From Pseudorhizobium pelagicum (GTDB taxonomy: Bacteria > Pseudomonadota > Alphaproteobacteria > Rhizobiales > Rhizobiaceae): a DNA stretch of 56,456 nucleotides. Under the pieces are notes generated by a model. It was given only the letters and a program-made list of their open reading frames with translations. It was not told the origin of the DNA and made no database searches. The number at the start of each line of letters is the position of its first letter. Positions within the stretch are counted from its first letter, which is position 1. The stretch covers positions 97,821 through 154,276 of the forward strand of contig JOKI01000013.1 of NCBI GenBank assembly GCA_000722615.1. The letters are read 5' to 3'. Positions 46,259 to 56,140 of the stretch are shown in pieces. Made by a program: the position numbers and the translations under genes.

Positions 46259-46879
46259 ATGATCGCCGACACCCTTTCCACGCCGCCTTCCCGCGCCCCC
46301 GGACGTCCGCGCGAGTTCGATCTCGATGAGGCACTCGATGACGCCATCCTGGTGTTTTCGGAACGCGGCTATCACGGAACGTCGATTTCCGAACTGAAGG
46401 ATGCCATGGGGCTTACGGCAGGCAGCATCTACAAGGCCTTCAAGGATAAGCGCGCGGTCTTCCTCGCGGCCTTCGACCGCTACAAGGCGGTGCGCGCCGC
46501 ACTTCTCGACGCCAGGCTCTCGCAGGCGTCCAGCGGCCGCGCGCGCGTTGCCACCGTTGTGCGCTTCTACGCCGAAGCTGCCTACGGCGAGACGGGGCGG
46601 CGCGGCTGCCTCGCCATCGGAGCCGCAGTCGAGCTCACCCTCTTCGACGAGGAGGTCGCCGAGCGCGTCGGGGGCCACAATGCCCGGCTCGTGGAGCGGA
46701 TCGAGGGTTTCATCCGCGAGGGCCAGGCGGACGGATCGATCGCCGGGCATGTGGATGCGCCGGGCGCCGCGCTTGCCGTCTTCTCCTACCTGCAGGGTAT
46801 CCGCATCGCCGGCAAGACGGGACGCCATGATGGCGCCGCGCTCGCCTCGGCCGAGGCGATCCTGCGGATCCTCGACTGA
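46259..46879 (+). CDS. TetR-family transcriptional regulator
   Basis: 206 residues. The helix-turn-helix is at about 22-65 (DDAILVFSERGYHGTSISELKDAMGLTAGSIYKAFKDKRAVF), close to the AcrR type with SIYKAF. The ligand domain has RRGCLAIGAAVELTLFDEEVAERV, recalling the TetR_C regulators of the YezE/cysteine-sensing group (a conserved Cys after RRG). A long palindrome overlaps its promoter. The MFS gene 42 bases downstream on the same strand is the probable regulated transporter. The ATG has no clear ribosome-binding site. Confidence 0.93.
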   Translation: MIADTLSTPPSRAPGRPREFDLDEALDDAILVFSERGYHGTSISELKDAMGLTAGSIYKAFKDKRAVFLAAFDRYKAVRAALLDARLSQASSGRARVATVVRFYAEAAYGETGRRGCLAIGAAVELTLFDEEVAERVGGHNARLVERIEGFIREGQADGSIAGHVDAPGAALAVFSYLQGIRIAGKTGRHDGAALASAEAILRILD

Positions 46880-46921
46880 AGCCACGCCGCATCGCTTCCA
46901 TCCTCCCAGGGAAACCACCCG

Positions 46922-48139
46922 ATGACCGTGCAAACCACTCCAGCCGCTCCGCTTGCCCCCTCGGGCCTCTCGGGCACCATGACCTTCGTGATGGCGGCCG
47001 CCTGCGGCCTCATCGTCGCCAACCTCTATTACGCACAGCCGCTCGCGGGGCCGATTGCCGCCGCCATTGGCCTGCCCGCTCATCTGACCGGGCTGATCGT
47101 GACGCTGACGCAGATCGGCTACGGCATCGGCTTGCTGCTGATCGTGCCGCTCGGAGACCTGGTGGAAAACCGTCGGCTGATCCTAATGATGATCGGCGCC
47201 ACTATTGTCGCCCTCCTCGCCGCCGGCCTCTCCACCGCAGCCCTGCCGTTTCTCGCCGCCTCGCTGGCGATCGGCCTTGCCTCCACGGCCGTGCAGATGA
47301 TCGTGCCGTTTGCAGCGAGCCTCGCTCCGGATGCACAGCGTGGCCAGGTGGTCGGCAATGTCATGAGCGGGCTGATGGTCGGCATCATGATGGCGCGACC
47401 GGTCGCCAGCTTCATCGCCCGCTTCTCGTCGTGGAACCTCGTCTTTTTCCTGTCGGCGGGCGTGATGGTCCTGCTCGGCTTCGTGCTGGCTGCACGCCTG
47501 CCGAAGCGAATGCCGCAGACCCAGCTCTCCTACTTCGGCCTGATCGCCTCCATGGGACAGCTCTATGCCACGCAGCCGGTGCTGCGCCGCCGCGCCTTCT
47601 ATCAGGCCTGCCAGTTCGCGGCCTTCAGCCTGTTCTGGACGGTGACGCCGCTGCTCCTGGCCGGTCCTGCCTTCCGTCTGACCCAGGCCGGTATCGCGCT
47701 CTTTGCGCTTGCGGGCGTTGCCGGTGCCATTGCCTCGCCGATTGCCGGACGGCTCGCCGACCGCGACCTCGGCCGGCCGGCCACGATGTTCGGCATCGCC
47801 TCGGTCGCCATTGCTTTGCTGATCACCCATATCGCCCCGGAAGGGTCGACGGTGGCGCTGGCGCTCCTCACACTTGCGGCCATCCTGCTCGATTTCGGCG
47901 TGACGATGACGCTGGTGATCGGCCAGCGGGCGATCTACGGCCTGGGCGCCGACCTGCGCAGCCGCCTCAACGGCCTCTTCATGGCCACCTTCTTCTGCGG
48001 CGGCGCCGTCGGCTCGGCGGTGGGCGCCTGGGCCTATGCGGAAGGTGGCTGGATGCTTGCCTCGATGATCGGCCTGGCCCTGCCGGTCATCGCTCTGGCC
48101 TACTCAATGACCGAAAGACGGGGCGTCACCCGGGGCTGA
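46922..48139 (+). CDS. MFS transporter (drug/proton antiporter-like)
   Basis: 405 residues with about 12 transmembrane helices. The MFS motif A-like loop is GDLVENRRLILM between helices 2 and 3, and the second-half equivalent GRLADRDLGRPATMF. N-terminal VMAAACGLIVANLYYAQPLAGPIA is typical of the 12-helix DHA1/AraJ-like exporters. It lies 42 bases after the TetR gene and is likely under its control, suggesting efflux of a toxic compound; the substrate is unknown. A 9-bp stem hairpin at 48182-48209 follows. Confidence 0.9.
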   Translation: MTVQTTPAAPLAPSGLSGTMTFVMAAACGLIVANLYYAQPLAGPIAAAIGLPAHLTGLIVTLTQIGYGIGLLLIVPLGDLVENRRLILMMIGATIVALLAAGLSTAALPFLAASLAIGLASTAVQMIVPFAASLAPDAQRGQVVGNVMSGLMVGIMMARPVASFIARFSSWNLVFFLSAGVMVLLGFVLAARLPKRMPQTQLSYFGLIASMGQLYATQPVLRRRAFYQACQFAAFSLFWTVTPLLLAGPAFRLTQAGIALFALAGVAGAIASPIAGRLADRDLGRPATMFGIASVAIALLITHIAPEGSTVALALLTLAAILLDFGVTMTLVIGQRAIYGLGADLRSRLNGLFMATFFCGGAVGSAVGAWAYAEGGWMLASMIGLALPVIALAYSMTERRGVTRG

Positions 48140-48181
48140 AGGACGCTGCACGGTCGGGCAACGCAAACAGCAAGCCAAAAG

Positions 48182-48209
48182 ATCGACCTCGATCGCGTTT
48201 GAGGTCGAT
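48182..48209 (+). terminator. Hairpin after the MFS gene
   Basis: ATCGACCTC (48182-48190) pairs with GAGGTCGAT (48201-48209) around ten bases. There is no T run, so it is a weak terminator candidate. Confidence 0.45.
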
Positions 48210-48267
48210 TGCATCCGGTCGCCTAAGGCAAGCCTTGCCTCGTTCTCCAACCCAACGAGGCTGTCCA

Positions 48268-49335
48268 ATGCGACTAACCAGTCTTCTCTTCACACTCGCC
48301 TTGTGCACCGCCGCCGATCAGGCTCTCGCCAACAGTCCTGCCGGCCTCCGCAAGATCAGCGTCGTGACGCAAGACTATCCGCGTTCGCTTGCCGTGACGG
48401 TCTGGTATCCTTCTGCCTCCGGCGGAGCGGACGACGTGGTCGCGGACGATCGGATCTTCGTAAGCCCTCCCACCCGCAGCAACGCCGAAATCAGCCAAGG
48501 TCGTTTTCCGCTCATTCTTCTCTCCCACGGTTCTGGATCGCGGGCCGAGGGCATGGGCTGGATTGCGGCGGAACTGGCCCAAGCCGGCTTCGTCGTCGCC
48601 GCCCCCAACCATCCCGGAACGACGAGTGGTGACTCCACCCCGGCGTCGACACCGAAGATATGGGAGCGTACGGCGGATATCTCCACTGTCATCACCGCCC
48701 TTGTGCAGGACCCGAAATGGCGCTCCGCGATCGATCCGGATCACATCGGCATTCTCGGCTTCTCGCTTGGCGGCACGACTGCGATGGAACTCGCCGGCGC
48801 CCGCGGCGATCTTTCCGCCTATATCCGCTACTGCCAGGAGAACCCGGCGATGATGGACTGCCAGTGGTTCCGCGGCGGCCAGGGCTATGCTGGTGGCGAA
48901 CGAGTCGACGTGGAGCCCTTCGACCTTTCCAGTGTTGACCGGGGTCGCTTCGAGCAGTCGGGGCGTGATCCGCGCATCACCGCCGCCGTGGCAGTCGATC
49001 CTGGCCTTGCCACGACCTTCCAGCCGGAGAGCTTACGGGCGATTGACCTCCCGGTCGTCCTCATCAACCTTGGCAGTTCCGGAGAAATCCCGGTTGCCGT
49101 GGCTGCGGAAAACCTGGCGCGGCAGATCACCGGCGCACGTTATGCGCAGGTGGATGGAGCTAACCATTTCAGCTTCCTGCCGGTTTGCAGGAAAGGTGCC
49201 GCCGAATTCCTCCAATCGATCGGAGAACACGATCCCATCTGTGGAGAAAAGACGCGGCCACGGGCAGACATTCATGCAGAGCTTAGCCGGCTCATCATCG
49301 ATGCCTTCAAGCGCACGCTTAAACCCGGGCACTGA
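48268..49335 (+). CDS. Secreted alpha/beta hydrolase (dienelactone/PAF-acetylhydrolase-like)
   Basis: 355 residues from the ATG at 48268 (GAGG upstream); the open frame extends further upstream antiframe to the MFS gene, which I disregard. A Sec signal peptide (1-22, ALA) is present. The nucleophile is in GILGFSLGGTTAMELAG (Ser near 168), the oxyanion loop in LILLSHGSGSRAEGMG, Asp around ITAAVAVDPG and His in VDGANHFSFLPVC. Family members hydrolyse esters or lactones in the periplasm. It contains several cysteines (CQENPAMMDCQW) that could form disulfides. Confidence 0.88.
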   Translation: MRLTSLLFTLALCTAADQALANSPAGLRKISVVTQDYPRSLAVTVWYPSASGGADDVVADDRIFVSPPTRSNAEISQGRFPLILLSHGSGSRAEGMGWIAAELAQAGFVVAAPNHPGTTSGDSTPASTPKIWERTADISTVITALVQDPKWRSAIDPDHIGILGFSLGGTTAMELAGARGDLSAYIRYCQENPAMMDCQWFRGGQGYAGGERVDVEPFDLSSVDRGRFEQSGRDPRITAAVAVDPGLATTFQPESLRAIDLPVVLINLGSSGEIPVAVAAENLARQITGARYAQVDGANHFSFLPVCRKGAAEFLQSIGEHDPICGEKTRPRADIHAELSRLIIDAFKRTLKPGH

Positions 49336-49364
49336 GCTGTTCGAACCGAGGTCTGGAGTTGGAC

Positions 49365-49886
49365 TCAGCCGATCCGCTTGTAGAAGAGCGTGGTGGCGCA
49401 GAAGCCGCCCTGCGGCCACAGCGCATAGTCGGGGATGACGCCCACCCGCTCCCAGCCGAAGCGCGGGTAGATCGCCTCCGCCTCGCTGCCGGTTGCCGTA
49501 TCCAGCACCAGTAGCGAGCGGCCCCGCCGCACCGCTTCCGCCTCTACCTCTTCCATGAGCCTGCGCGACAGGCCGAGACCGCGGGCTGAACGATGCACGA
49601 GAAGCTTCATCAGGTCGCCCCGGTGCGGCTGGTTCGGCTTGGAGGCCAGCCCCACCTGCACCGTGCCGACCACCTTTCCCTCCCGCTCGGCGAAGCAGAG
49701 GATGATGCCGCCTGCTGCAACCTGTGCAGCGATGTCCTGCCAGTAGCCGGCAGCGTCCTTCGGCTCGAAGGGCAGCATGAAACCCAGCGACGCACCGCCA
49801 TTGATGCAATCGGAGAGGATCTCGCAGAGGTCCGGAATGGCGGCCCGGGCGGCTTGCGCGTCGGCAATGCGTATGGTGGTGGTCAC
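49365..49886 (-). CDS. GNAT-family N-acetyltransferase
   Basis: 173 residues from a GTG (49886) chosen because AAGGAG lies ten bases upstream and the sequence VTTTIRIADAQAARAAIPDL starts the domain; no suitable ATG is nearby. The acetyl-CoA-binding motif is MKLLVHRSARGLGLSRRLMEEVEAEA, and LLVLDTATGSEAEAIYPRFGWERVGVIPDYAL is the typical C-terminal half. Acceptor unknown. It follows the XRE-cupin gene by 23 bases on the same strand, so that regulator probably controls it. Confidence 0.9.
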   Translation of the reverse strand: MTTTIRIADAQAARAAIPDLCEILSDCINGGASLGFMLPFEPKDAAGYWQDIAAQVAAGGIILCFAEREGKVVGTVQVGLASKPNQPHRGDLMKLLVHRSARGLGLSRRLMEEVEAEAVRRGRSLLVLDTATGSEAEAIYPRFGWERVGVIPDYALWPQGGFCATTLFYKRIG

Positions 49887-49909
49887 GGGTGTCTGTCTCC
49901 TTGTCGACG

Positions 49910-50500
49910 TCAGCGGCCGCGGTCGAGGATCACGGCGTAGCGGGCGGGCCTTTCGCCCGGATTGTGGAATTCGAAGGCGTCGCCGAGGTCCATGAACAGG
50001 CAATCGCCGGGCGCAAGCCGATGCACCGTCTCGCCGATCGTCATCTGCAGTTCGCCCTCGAACAGCCAGACATGCTGGGTCATCACCCGGCTTTCGGCAC
50101 GCGGCGGAAAGGCGACGCGGGCGCCGGGCGGAAATTCCACCTCGACGAGGTCGACCCGGCTCGGCATGCCGGGCGGCGACACGGAGCGGCGCAGGTAGCC
50201 GCTGTGCGGATCGCGCCACAGCCGCTGCTCCCCGTGGCGGCTGAGCGGCGAGGCCGGCTGCTCCTCGTCGGCGAAGAAGGCCGAGAGCGACAGGCCGAGC
50301 GCCTCGCAGAGCCGCGCCAGGAGTGCCGCCGTCGGGCTCGCCTCGGCCCGCTCCACCCGCGAGATCATCGCCCGGCTGACGCCGGAGCGCGCGGCCAGTT
50401 CGTCCAGCGTCAGGCCCTGCGCATGGCGCAGCGCCTGCAGCCGTTCACCCACGGATTTCTCAAAAACAGCTTCCGGTTCGTCCATTATCCGAGAATGCAT
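49910..50500 (-). CDS. XRE-family regulator with C-terminal cupin domain
   Basis: 196 residues from the ATG at 50500; a second in-frame ATG at 50485 (MDEPEA) is an alternative. The helix-turn-helix spans about 18-70 (VGERLQALRHAQGLTLDELAARSGVSRAMISRVERAEASPTAALLARLCEALG), followed by a cupin fold with VEFPPGARVAFPPR and HVWLFEGELQMTIGETVHRLAPGDCLFMDLGDAFEFHNPG. Such regulators sense small acids or amines through the cupin pocket. A near-perfect 33-bp palindrome lies across its own start, and the GNAT gene downstream is the likely partner. Confidence 0.93.
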   Translation of the reverse strand: MHSRIMDEPEAVFEKSVGERLQALRHAQGLTLDELAARSGVSRAMISRVERAEASPTAALLARLCEALGLSLSAFFADEEQPASPLSRHGEQRLWRDPHSGYLRRSVSPPGMPSRVDLVEVEFPPGARVAFPPRAESRVMTQHVWLFEGELQMTIGETVHRLAPGDCLFMDLGDAFEFHNPGERPARYAVILDRGR

Positions 50501-50514
50501 TTCTCAAATAATGG
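50482..50514 (-). promoter_or_regulatory. Near-perfect 33-bp palindrome over the XRE-cupin start
   Basis: Arms CCATTATCCGAGAA (50482-50495) and its complement with two mismatches (50501-50514) flank a five-base centre. The first ATG at 50500 lies within the palindrome and the second at 50485 near its end. TTGACA on the minus strand at 50539-50534 is a plausible -35. The site should allow the regulator to repress itself; if it is also the transcription start, the message may be leaderless or start at the second ATG. Confidence 0.7.
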
Positions 50515-50535
50515 AGTCAACAGCCATCGATACTG

Positions 50536-52089
50536 TCAACGCCTGCCGGCACCCTGCAGCCAGGCCTGCGCCAGCGGACCGTCCTCATCCGAGAGACCAT
50601 GTCCCGTATCTATGAAATGGCTTTCCAGAGAGGCGTGATTTTCCTGAAGCCAGGCCGCCAGCCGGCGCGCGGAGGGAGCCGCCAGATCCTGGCGTCCGCT
50701 CACCATCAGCACCGAAGAGTCCGCAAGATCGGTACGCGGCGCATCGTCCAGCACCAGCATCGGCCGCAGCAGGATCGCCCGGCGGACGAGGCCCGGATGG
50801 AGCGCCATCAGCGCTGCGAGGAAGTTGGCGCCGTTGGAGAGGCCGAGAAAGACCAGGCGCTCCGCGTCGAGGCGATAGCCGGACACGGCACCCTCGACGA
50901 AGGCAGCGAAGGCCTCCGCTTCGGCGCGGATGTCCTCCTGGTCGAAGCTTGTGGAGGAGAACCGCCGGAACCAGCGGGGCACCCCCTCCTCCGCTGCCCG
51001 GCCCCGCACGCCGAGAAGCATAGCCTGCGGTGCAATGCGGTGGGCGAGCGGCATCAGGTCCGCCTCGTTGCCGCCGCTGCCGTGCAGCAGCACGATCGTC
51101 TCATTCGACGGTTCGTCGGGCACGAAGAAGCGGTGGACGAAGGGCAAGTCCCGGCGCGGCATGCGCGGCGCGCCCGGCGCGGAGAACTGCGGCAGCAGCA
51201 CCTTCAGGTCGTCCGCCCGCGCCTCATCGCCCGGCGGCACGAAGAGCGTCTCGCCCAGATGCCCCGGCGCCTCGTCGAGGGCAAAGCCGGGACCGTCGGT
51301 CGCCAGTTCGATCAGCGTGCCGCCCGGTTCACGGACATAGAGCGAGCTGAAATACTTGCGGTCGTGGAAATTCGTCGGCGAGGAATTGCGCTTCGAGAGC
51401 TCCGCCTCCGCCGCCCGCACATCTGCGACATCGGCGGCGCGGAAGGCCACGTGATCGGCCGTGCCCGTTCCCGGAACGCCCGGCACATAGCCGGTGGCAT
51501 CGCGGATATCGACCGCGTCCGTATCGGACAGCATGCGCTGCATCGCCCCCGACACCGGACCCGGCCGGTAGCCGAAGCGCTGGATGAAGGCCGAGGTCTC
51601 CTCCGGCGTCTCGGTCAGGATGGTCACGGCCCGCAGCCGCTGCACGGCGAGATCGGCGCTCCCGTCCTCCCCGGCCGGCGCGGCCGGACCATTGCCGACG
51701 AGCTTGACGATGATCCCGTCGGGATCCTTCAGCCGCAGCACCGTCTCGCCGAACTCGTGGAGCGGCCCTTCCACCGGCACACGCTGCGTGATCGCCCGCG
51801 TCATCCATTCGCCGATGGCGTTCTGCGGCACCGAAAAGGCGATCTCCGAGACCTGGCCGTTGCCGACGCGGCCGGGCGCTCCGTCCTCCCAGACGAGGAA
51901 TGTGACGAGCGTCCCCGGCTCCGCCTCTGCATTCCCGTAGAAGAGATGCAGCTGCTCGGCATCCTCGAAACCGCCGGTGCGCTTGACGAGATGGAGCCCG
52001 AGGAAGCCGACGTAGAAGTCGACATTGTCCTGCACCCGCCGGGTGATGAGGGTGACGTGGTGGATGCCGGTGGCGAAGGGCAAGGACAT
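50536..52089 (-). CDS. Fusion of VOC ring-cleaving dioxygenase and alpha/beta hydrolase (MhqO-MhqD type)
   Basis: 517 residues. Residues 1-310 contain two vicinal-oxygen-chelate modules (GIHHVTLITRRVQDNVDFYVGFLGLHLVKRTGGFED at the start, TADHVAFRAADVADV and REPGGTLIELATDGPGF later), the MhqO/glyoxalase-like extradiol dioxygenase pattern with His and Glu metal ligands. Residues from about 325 form a phospholipase/carboxylesterase hydrolase: IVLLHGSGGNEADLMPLAHRIAP, nucleophile in LVFLGLSNGANFLAAL and the catalytic His in IDTGHGLSDEDGPL. In Bacillus these are separate adjacent genes of quinone detoxification; here they are one chain. The reading frame is continuous with no stop between domains. 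Confidence 0.88.
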   Translation of the reverse strand: MSLPFATGIHHVTLITRRVQDNVDFYVGFLGLHLVKRTGGFEDAEQLHLFYGNAEAEPGTLVTFLVWEDGAPGRVGNGQVSEIAFSVPQNAIGEWMTRAITQRVPVEGPLHEFGETVLRLKDPDGIIVKLVGNGPAAPAGEDGSADLAVQRLRAVTILTETPEETSAFIQRFGYRPGPVSGAMQRMLSDTDAVDIRDATGYVPGVPGTGTADHVAFRAADVADVRAAEAELSKRNSSPTNFHDRKYFSSLYVREPGGTLIELATDGPGFALDEAPGHLGETLFVPPGDEARADDLKVLLPQFSAPGAPRMPRRDLPFVHRFFVPDEPSNETIVLLHGSGGNEADLMPLAHRIAPQAMLLGVRGRAAEEGVPRWFRRFSSTSFDQEDIRAEAEAFAAFVEGAVSGYRLDAERLVFLGLSNGANFLAALMALHPGLVRRAILLRPMLVLDDAPRTDLADSSVLMVSGRQDLAAPSARRLAAWLQENHASLESHFIDTGHGLSDEDGPLAQAWLQGAGRR

Positions 52090-52177
52090 GGCGAGTTCCG
52101 GTTGATCAGACCGAACCTAATCGCCGCTTCGCCGGGAGGCTAGGACGAAAAGACCTCGTGCTCTGGAATGATGTCAA

Positions 52178-52690
52178 TCATTCCGCCGGCTGCCCGTCTG
52201 ACAGGGCCTTCAGCCGCGACCGGATATATTTCGTGGCAGACCTGTAGTGGCTTGGTCCAGCGGCTTCGGCCCATCGGCCGGGCGCCCAGTCGTTGTTTGC
52301 TCCCTGCATCGGTGCACCGTAGAGATCGGTGTCGCTGTGCTCCTGGATGAAGGTGATCAGCGCAAGGTGCCGGTCGGCCAGGAGCTTGCGCGCCTCCTCC
52401 CAACCGATGCCTGCCTGCCGCGCCCTCAAATCGGCATTGTAGCGCTTGAGCTCGTTCCATTTGTAGCCTTCGGCCGGGAAGTGAACCCGCTTTCCCGCAC
52501 GCCCGTCTGCATACCAACTCAAAAACAGGCCGATCCAATGCGCCCGGTGCGCGATCACATCCTTGATGGACGCATCCTCCTCGTCTTTGACGAGGGCTGG
52601 CTTCTCAGGGATGCCCCCGATCAGTCCCTCGAGCCTGGAGAACTCCTTTTCGGCGACATCAAGCAACTGGTCCTTCGTCTTGGCTGGCAT
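52178..52690 (-). CDS. ClbS/DfsB family four-helix-bundle protein (DUF1706)
   Basis: 170 residues. MPAKTKDQLLDVAEKEFSRLEGLIGGIPE, KDVIAHRAHWIGLFLSWYADG and the C-terminal WAPGRWAEAAGPSHYRSATKYIRSRLKA are the DUF1706/ClbS-DfsB signature, related to DinB-like four-helix bundles. ClbS is a colibactin self-resistance hydrolase and DfsB is linked to stress; neither specific role is claimed. It ends near a short gap before the fused dioxygenase-hydrolase gene, and is divergent from chrA. Confidence 0.88.
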   Translation of the reverse strand: MPAKTKDQLLDVAEKEFSRLEGLIGGIPEKPALVKDEEDASIKDVIAHRAHWIGLFLSWYADGRAGKRVHFPAEGYKWNELKRYNADLRARQAGIGWEEARKLLADRHLALITFIQEHSDTDLYGAPMQGANNDWAPGRWAEAAGPSHYRSATKYIRSRLKALSDGQPAE

Positions 52691-52918
52691 CGCGATCCTT
52701 CCGGCTGGGTACAGCAGACTTTCACTGCAGATCCGGAGGCACCTTGACCGAGGTCAAACGGGGTGTCCCGATGCCTCGCAGCCTTCGCCCCGGTCTCACA
52801 CGGCTCATCGATCCTCATCCTCGCCCGGATGCGCGTCTGTCTGACAGGTTGTCATGCCGATCGTCTAAAGGTACCGCATGACCGTGACCGAAGAACAGAC
52901 CTCGCAAAGGAGTCGTCC

Positions 52919-54154
52919 GTGCCGCCATCGTCCGGACCGTCCGCCTCGACCACCATTCTCACCCGCGGCACGCCATCGGAGGTCTTCCTCGCCTTCCTGA
53001 AGCTCGGGCTCACCTCCTTCGGCGGACCGATCGCGCATCTTGGCTATTTCCGCGACGAGCTCGTGGTGCGCCGCAAGTGGATCGACGAGGCGGGCTATGC
53101 GGATCTGGTGGCGCTCTGCCAGTTCCTGCCGGGACCAGCGTCGAGCCAGGTGGGCTTTGCGCTCGGCCTGTTGCGCGGCGGGCCGCTCGGGGCGCTGGCG
53201 GCCTGGGTCGCCTTCACCCTGCCCTCCGCCCTGCTGCTCCTCGCCTTCGCCCTTGCGGCAACTGCTTTCGACGGACCTGTCGGCCTCGGCCTCCTGCACG
53301 GGCTGAAGATCGTGGCGGTCGCGGTGGTGGCGCAGGCGGTCTGGGGCATGGCCAGAAGCCTGACGCCGGACCGGTCGCGGGCGGCAATCGCGCTGGCGGC
53401 CGTGGTGATCACCGTGGCGGCGGCCGGCTCGGTCGGGCAAGTTGCAGCGATTGCCGTCGGCGCCGTGGCCGGGCTCCTGCTGTGCCGCAACCATGCGTCC
53501 GCGCCGGCCTCCCACCTCCCCTTCCCCGTCTCCCGGCGCATCGGCCTCGGCTGCCTCCTGCTCTTCCTCCTGCTGCTTGCCGGCCTTCCGGTGCTGGCAG
53601 CGCTTGCCCAGTCGCAAGACCTGTCGCTCGTCGATGCCTTCTTCCGCGCCGGCGCGCTGGTGTTCGGCGGCGGCCATGTGGTGCTGCCCCTCCTGCAGGC
53701 GGAGGTGGTGGCGCCCGGCTGGGTGAGCGAGGAGGCCTTCCTGGCCGGCTACGGCGCGGCGCAGGCCGTGCCCGGCCCGCTTTTCACCTTCGCTGCCTAT
53801 CTCGGCGCCGTCATGGGGCCGCAGCCGAACGGCATCCTCGGCGCGGCACTCGGCCTCGTCGCGATCTTCGTGCCCGGGTTCCTGCTCCTCGTCGGCGTGC
53901 TGCCGTTCTGGGACCGGCTTCGCCGCTACCCTCTGGCCCAGGCCGCCATGCGTGGCGCCAATGCCGCCGTCGTCGGCATTCTCGCCGCCGCCCTCTACGA
54001 TCCGGTCTGGACCAGCGCCATCCTGGCGCCGCACGACTTCGCGCTGGCGCTTGCCGCCTTCCTGCTGCTGGTGGTCTGGAAGACGCCGCCCTGGATCGTC
54101 GTGGCGCTGACGGCGGCGGCCGGCGTCGGTCTTGCTCTGCTCCCGCCCCTCTGA
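52919..54154 (+). CDS. chrA: Chromate transporter ChrA, two-domain form
   Basis: 411 residues from a GTG at 52919 with AAGGAG upstream; the frame remains open to 52763 but that part lacks family sequence. About ten transmembrane helices form two homologous halves. The first has FLKLGLTSFGGPIAHLGYFRDELV and LCQFLPGPASSQVGFALGLLRGG; the second has FRAGALVFGGGHVVLPLLQAEVV and GYGAAQAVPGPLFTFAAYLGAVMG. These two FGGP/FGGG and PGP motifs are diagnostic of long-chain CHR transporters that export chromate. There is no chrB or regulator in the window. Confidence 0.93.
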   Translation: MPPSSGPSASTTILTRGTPSEVFLAFLKLGLTSFGGPIAHLGYFRDELVVRRKWIDEAGYADLVALCQFLPGPASSQVGFALGLLRGGPLGALAAWVAFTLPSALLLLAFALAATAFDGPVGLGLLHGLKIVAVAVVAQAVWGMARSLTPDRSRAAIALAAVVITVAAAGSVGQVAAIAVGAVAGLLLCRNHASAPASHLPFPVSRRIGLGCLLLFLLLLAGLPVLAALAQSQDLSLVDAFFRAGALVFGGGHVVLPLLQAEVVAPGWVSEEAFLAGYGAAQAVPGPLFTFAAYLGAVMGPQPNGILGAALGLVAIFVPGFLLLVGVLPFWDRLRRYPLAQAAMRGANAAVVGILAAALYDPVWTSAILAPHDFALALAAFLLLVVWKTPPWIVVALTAAAGVGLALLPPL

Positions 54155-54319
54155 CGCTGAACCTCGCCGCCGGACGGCGCGCCGCTCCCGTTGCGGGAGC
54201 CGATTTTCCGCTTCCGCAACGCGTCTTGCCCCATCCGGCCGCCAAACCCTCGCATTTATCGCAAATCCCCTGCACTACCGGCTAGGCGGGCGCCCTGACC
54301 GCTGCTATATGCGCGAGCC

Positions 54320-56140
<1,821 letters not shown>

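Noticed and set aside
47431..48267. Upstream extension of the secreted hydrolase frame
   Set aside because: Overlaps the MFS gene in another frame; the ATG at 48268 gives a proper signal peptide.
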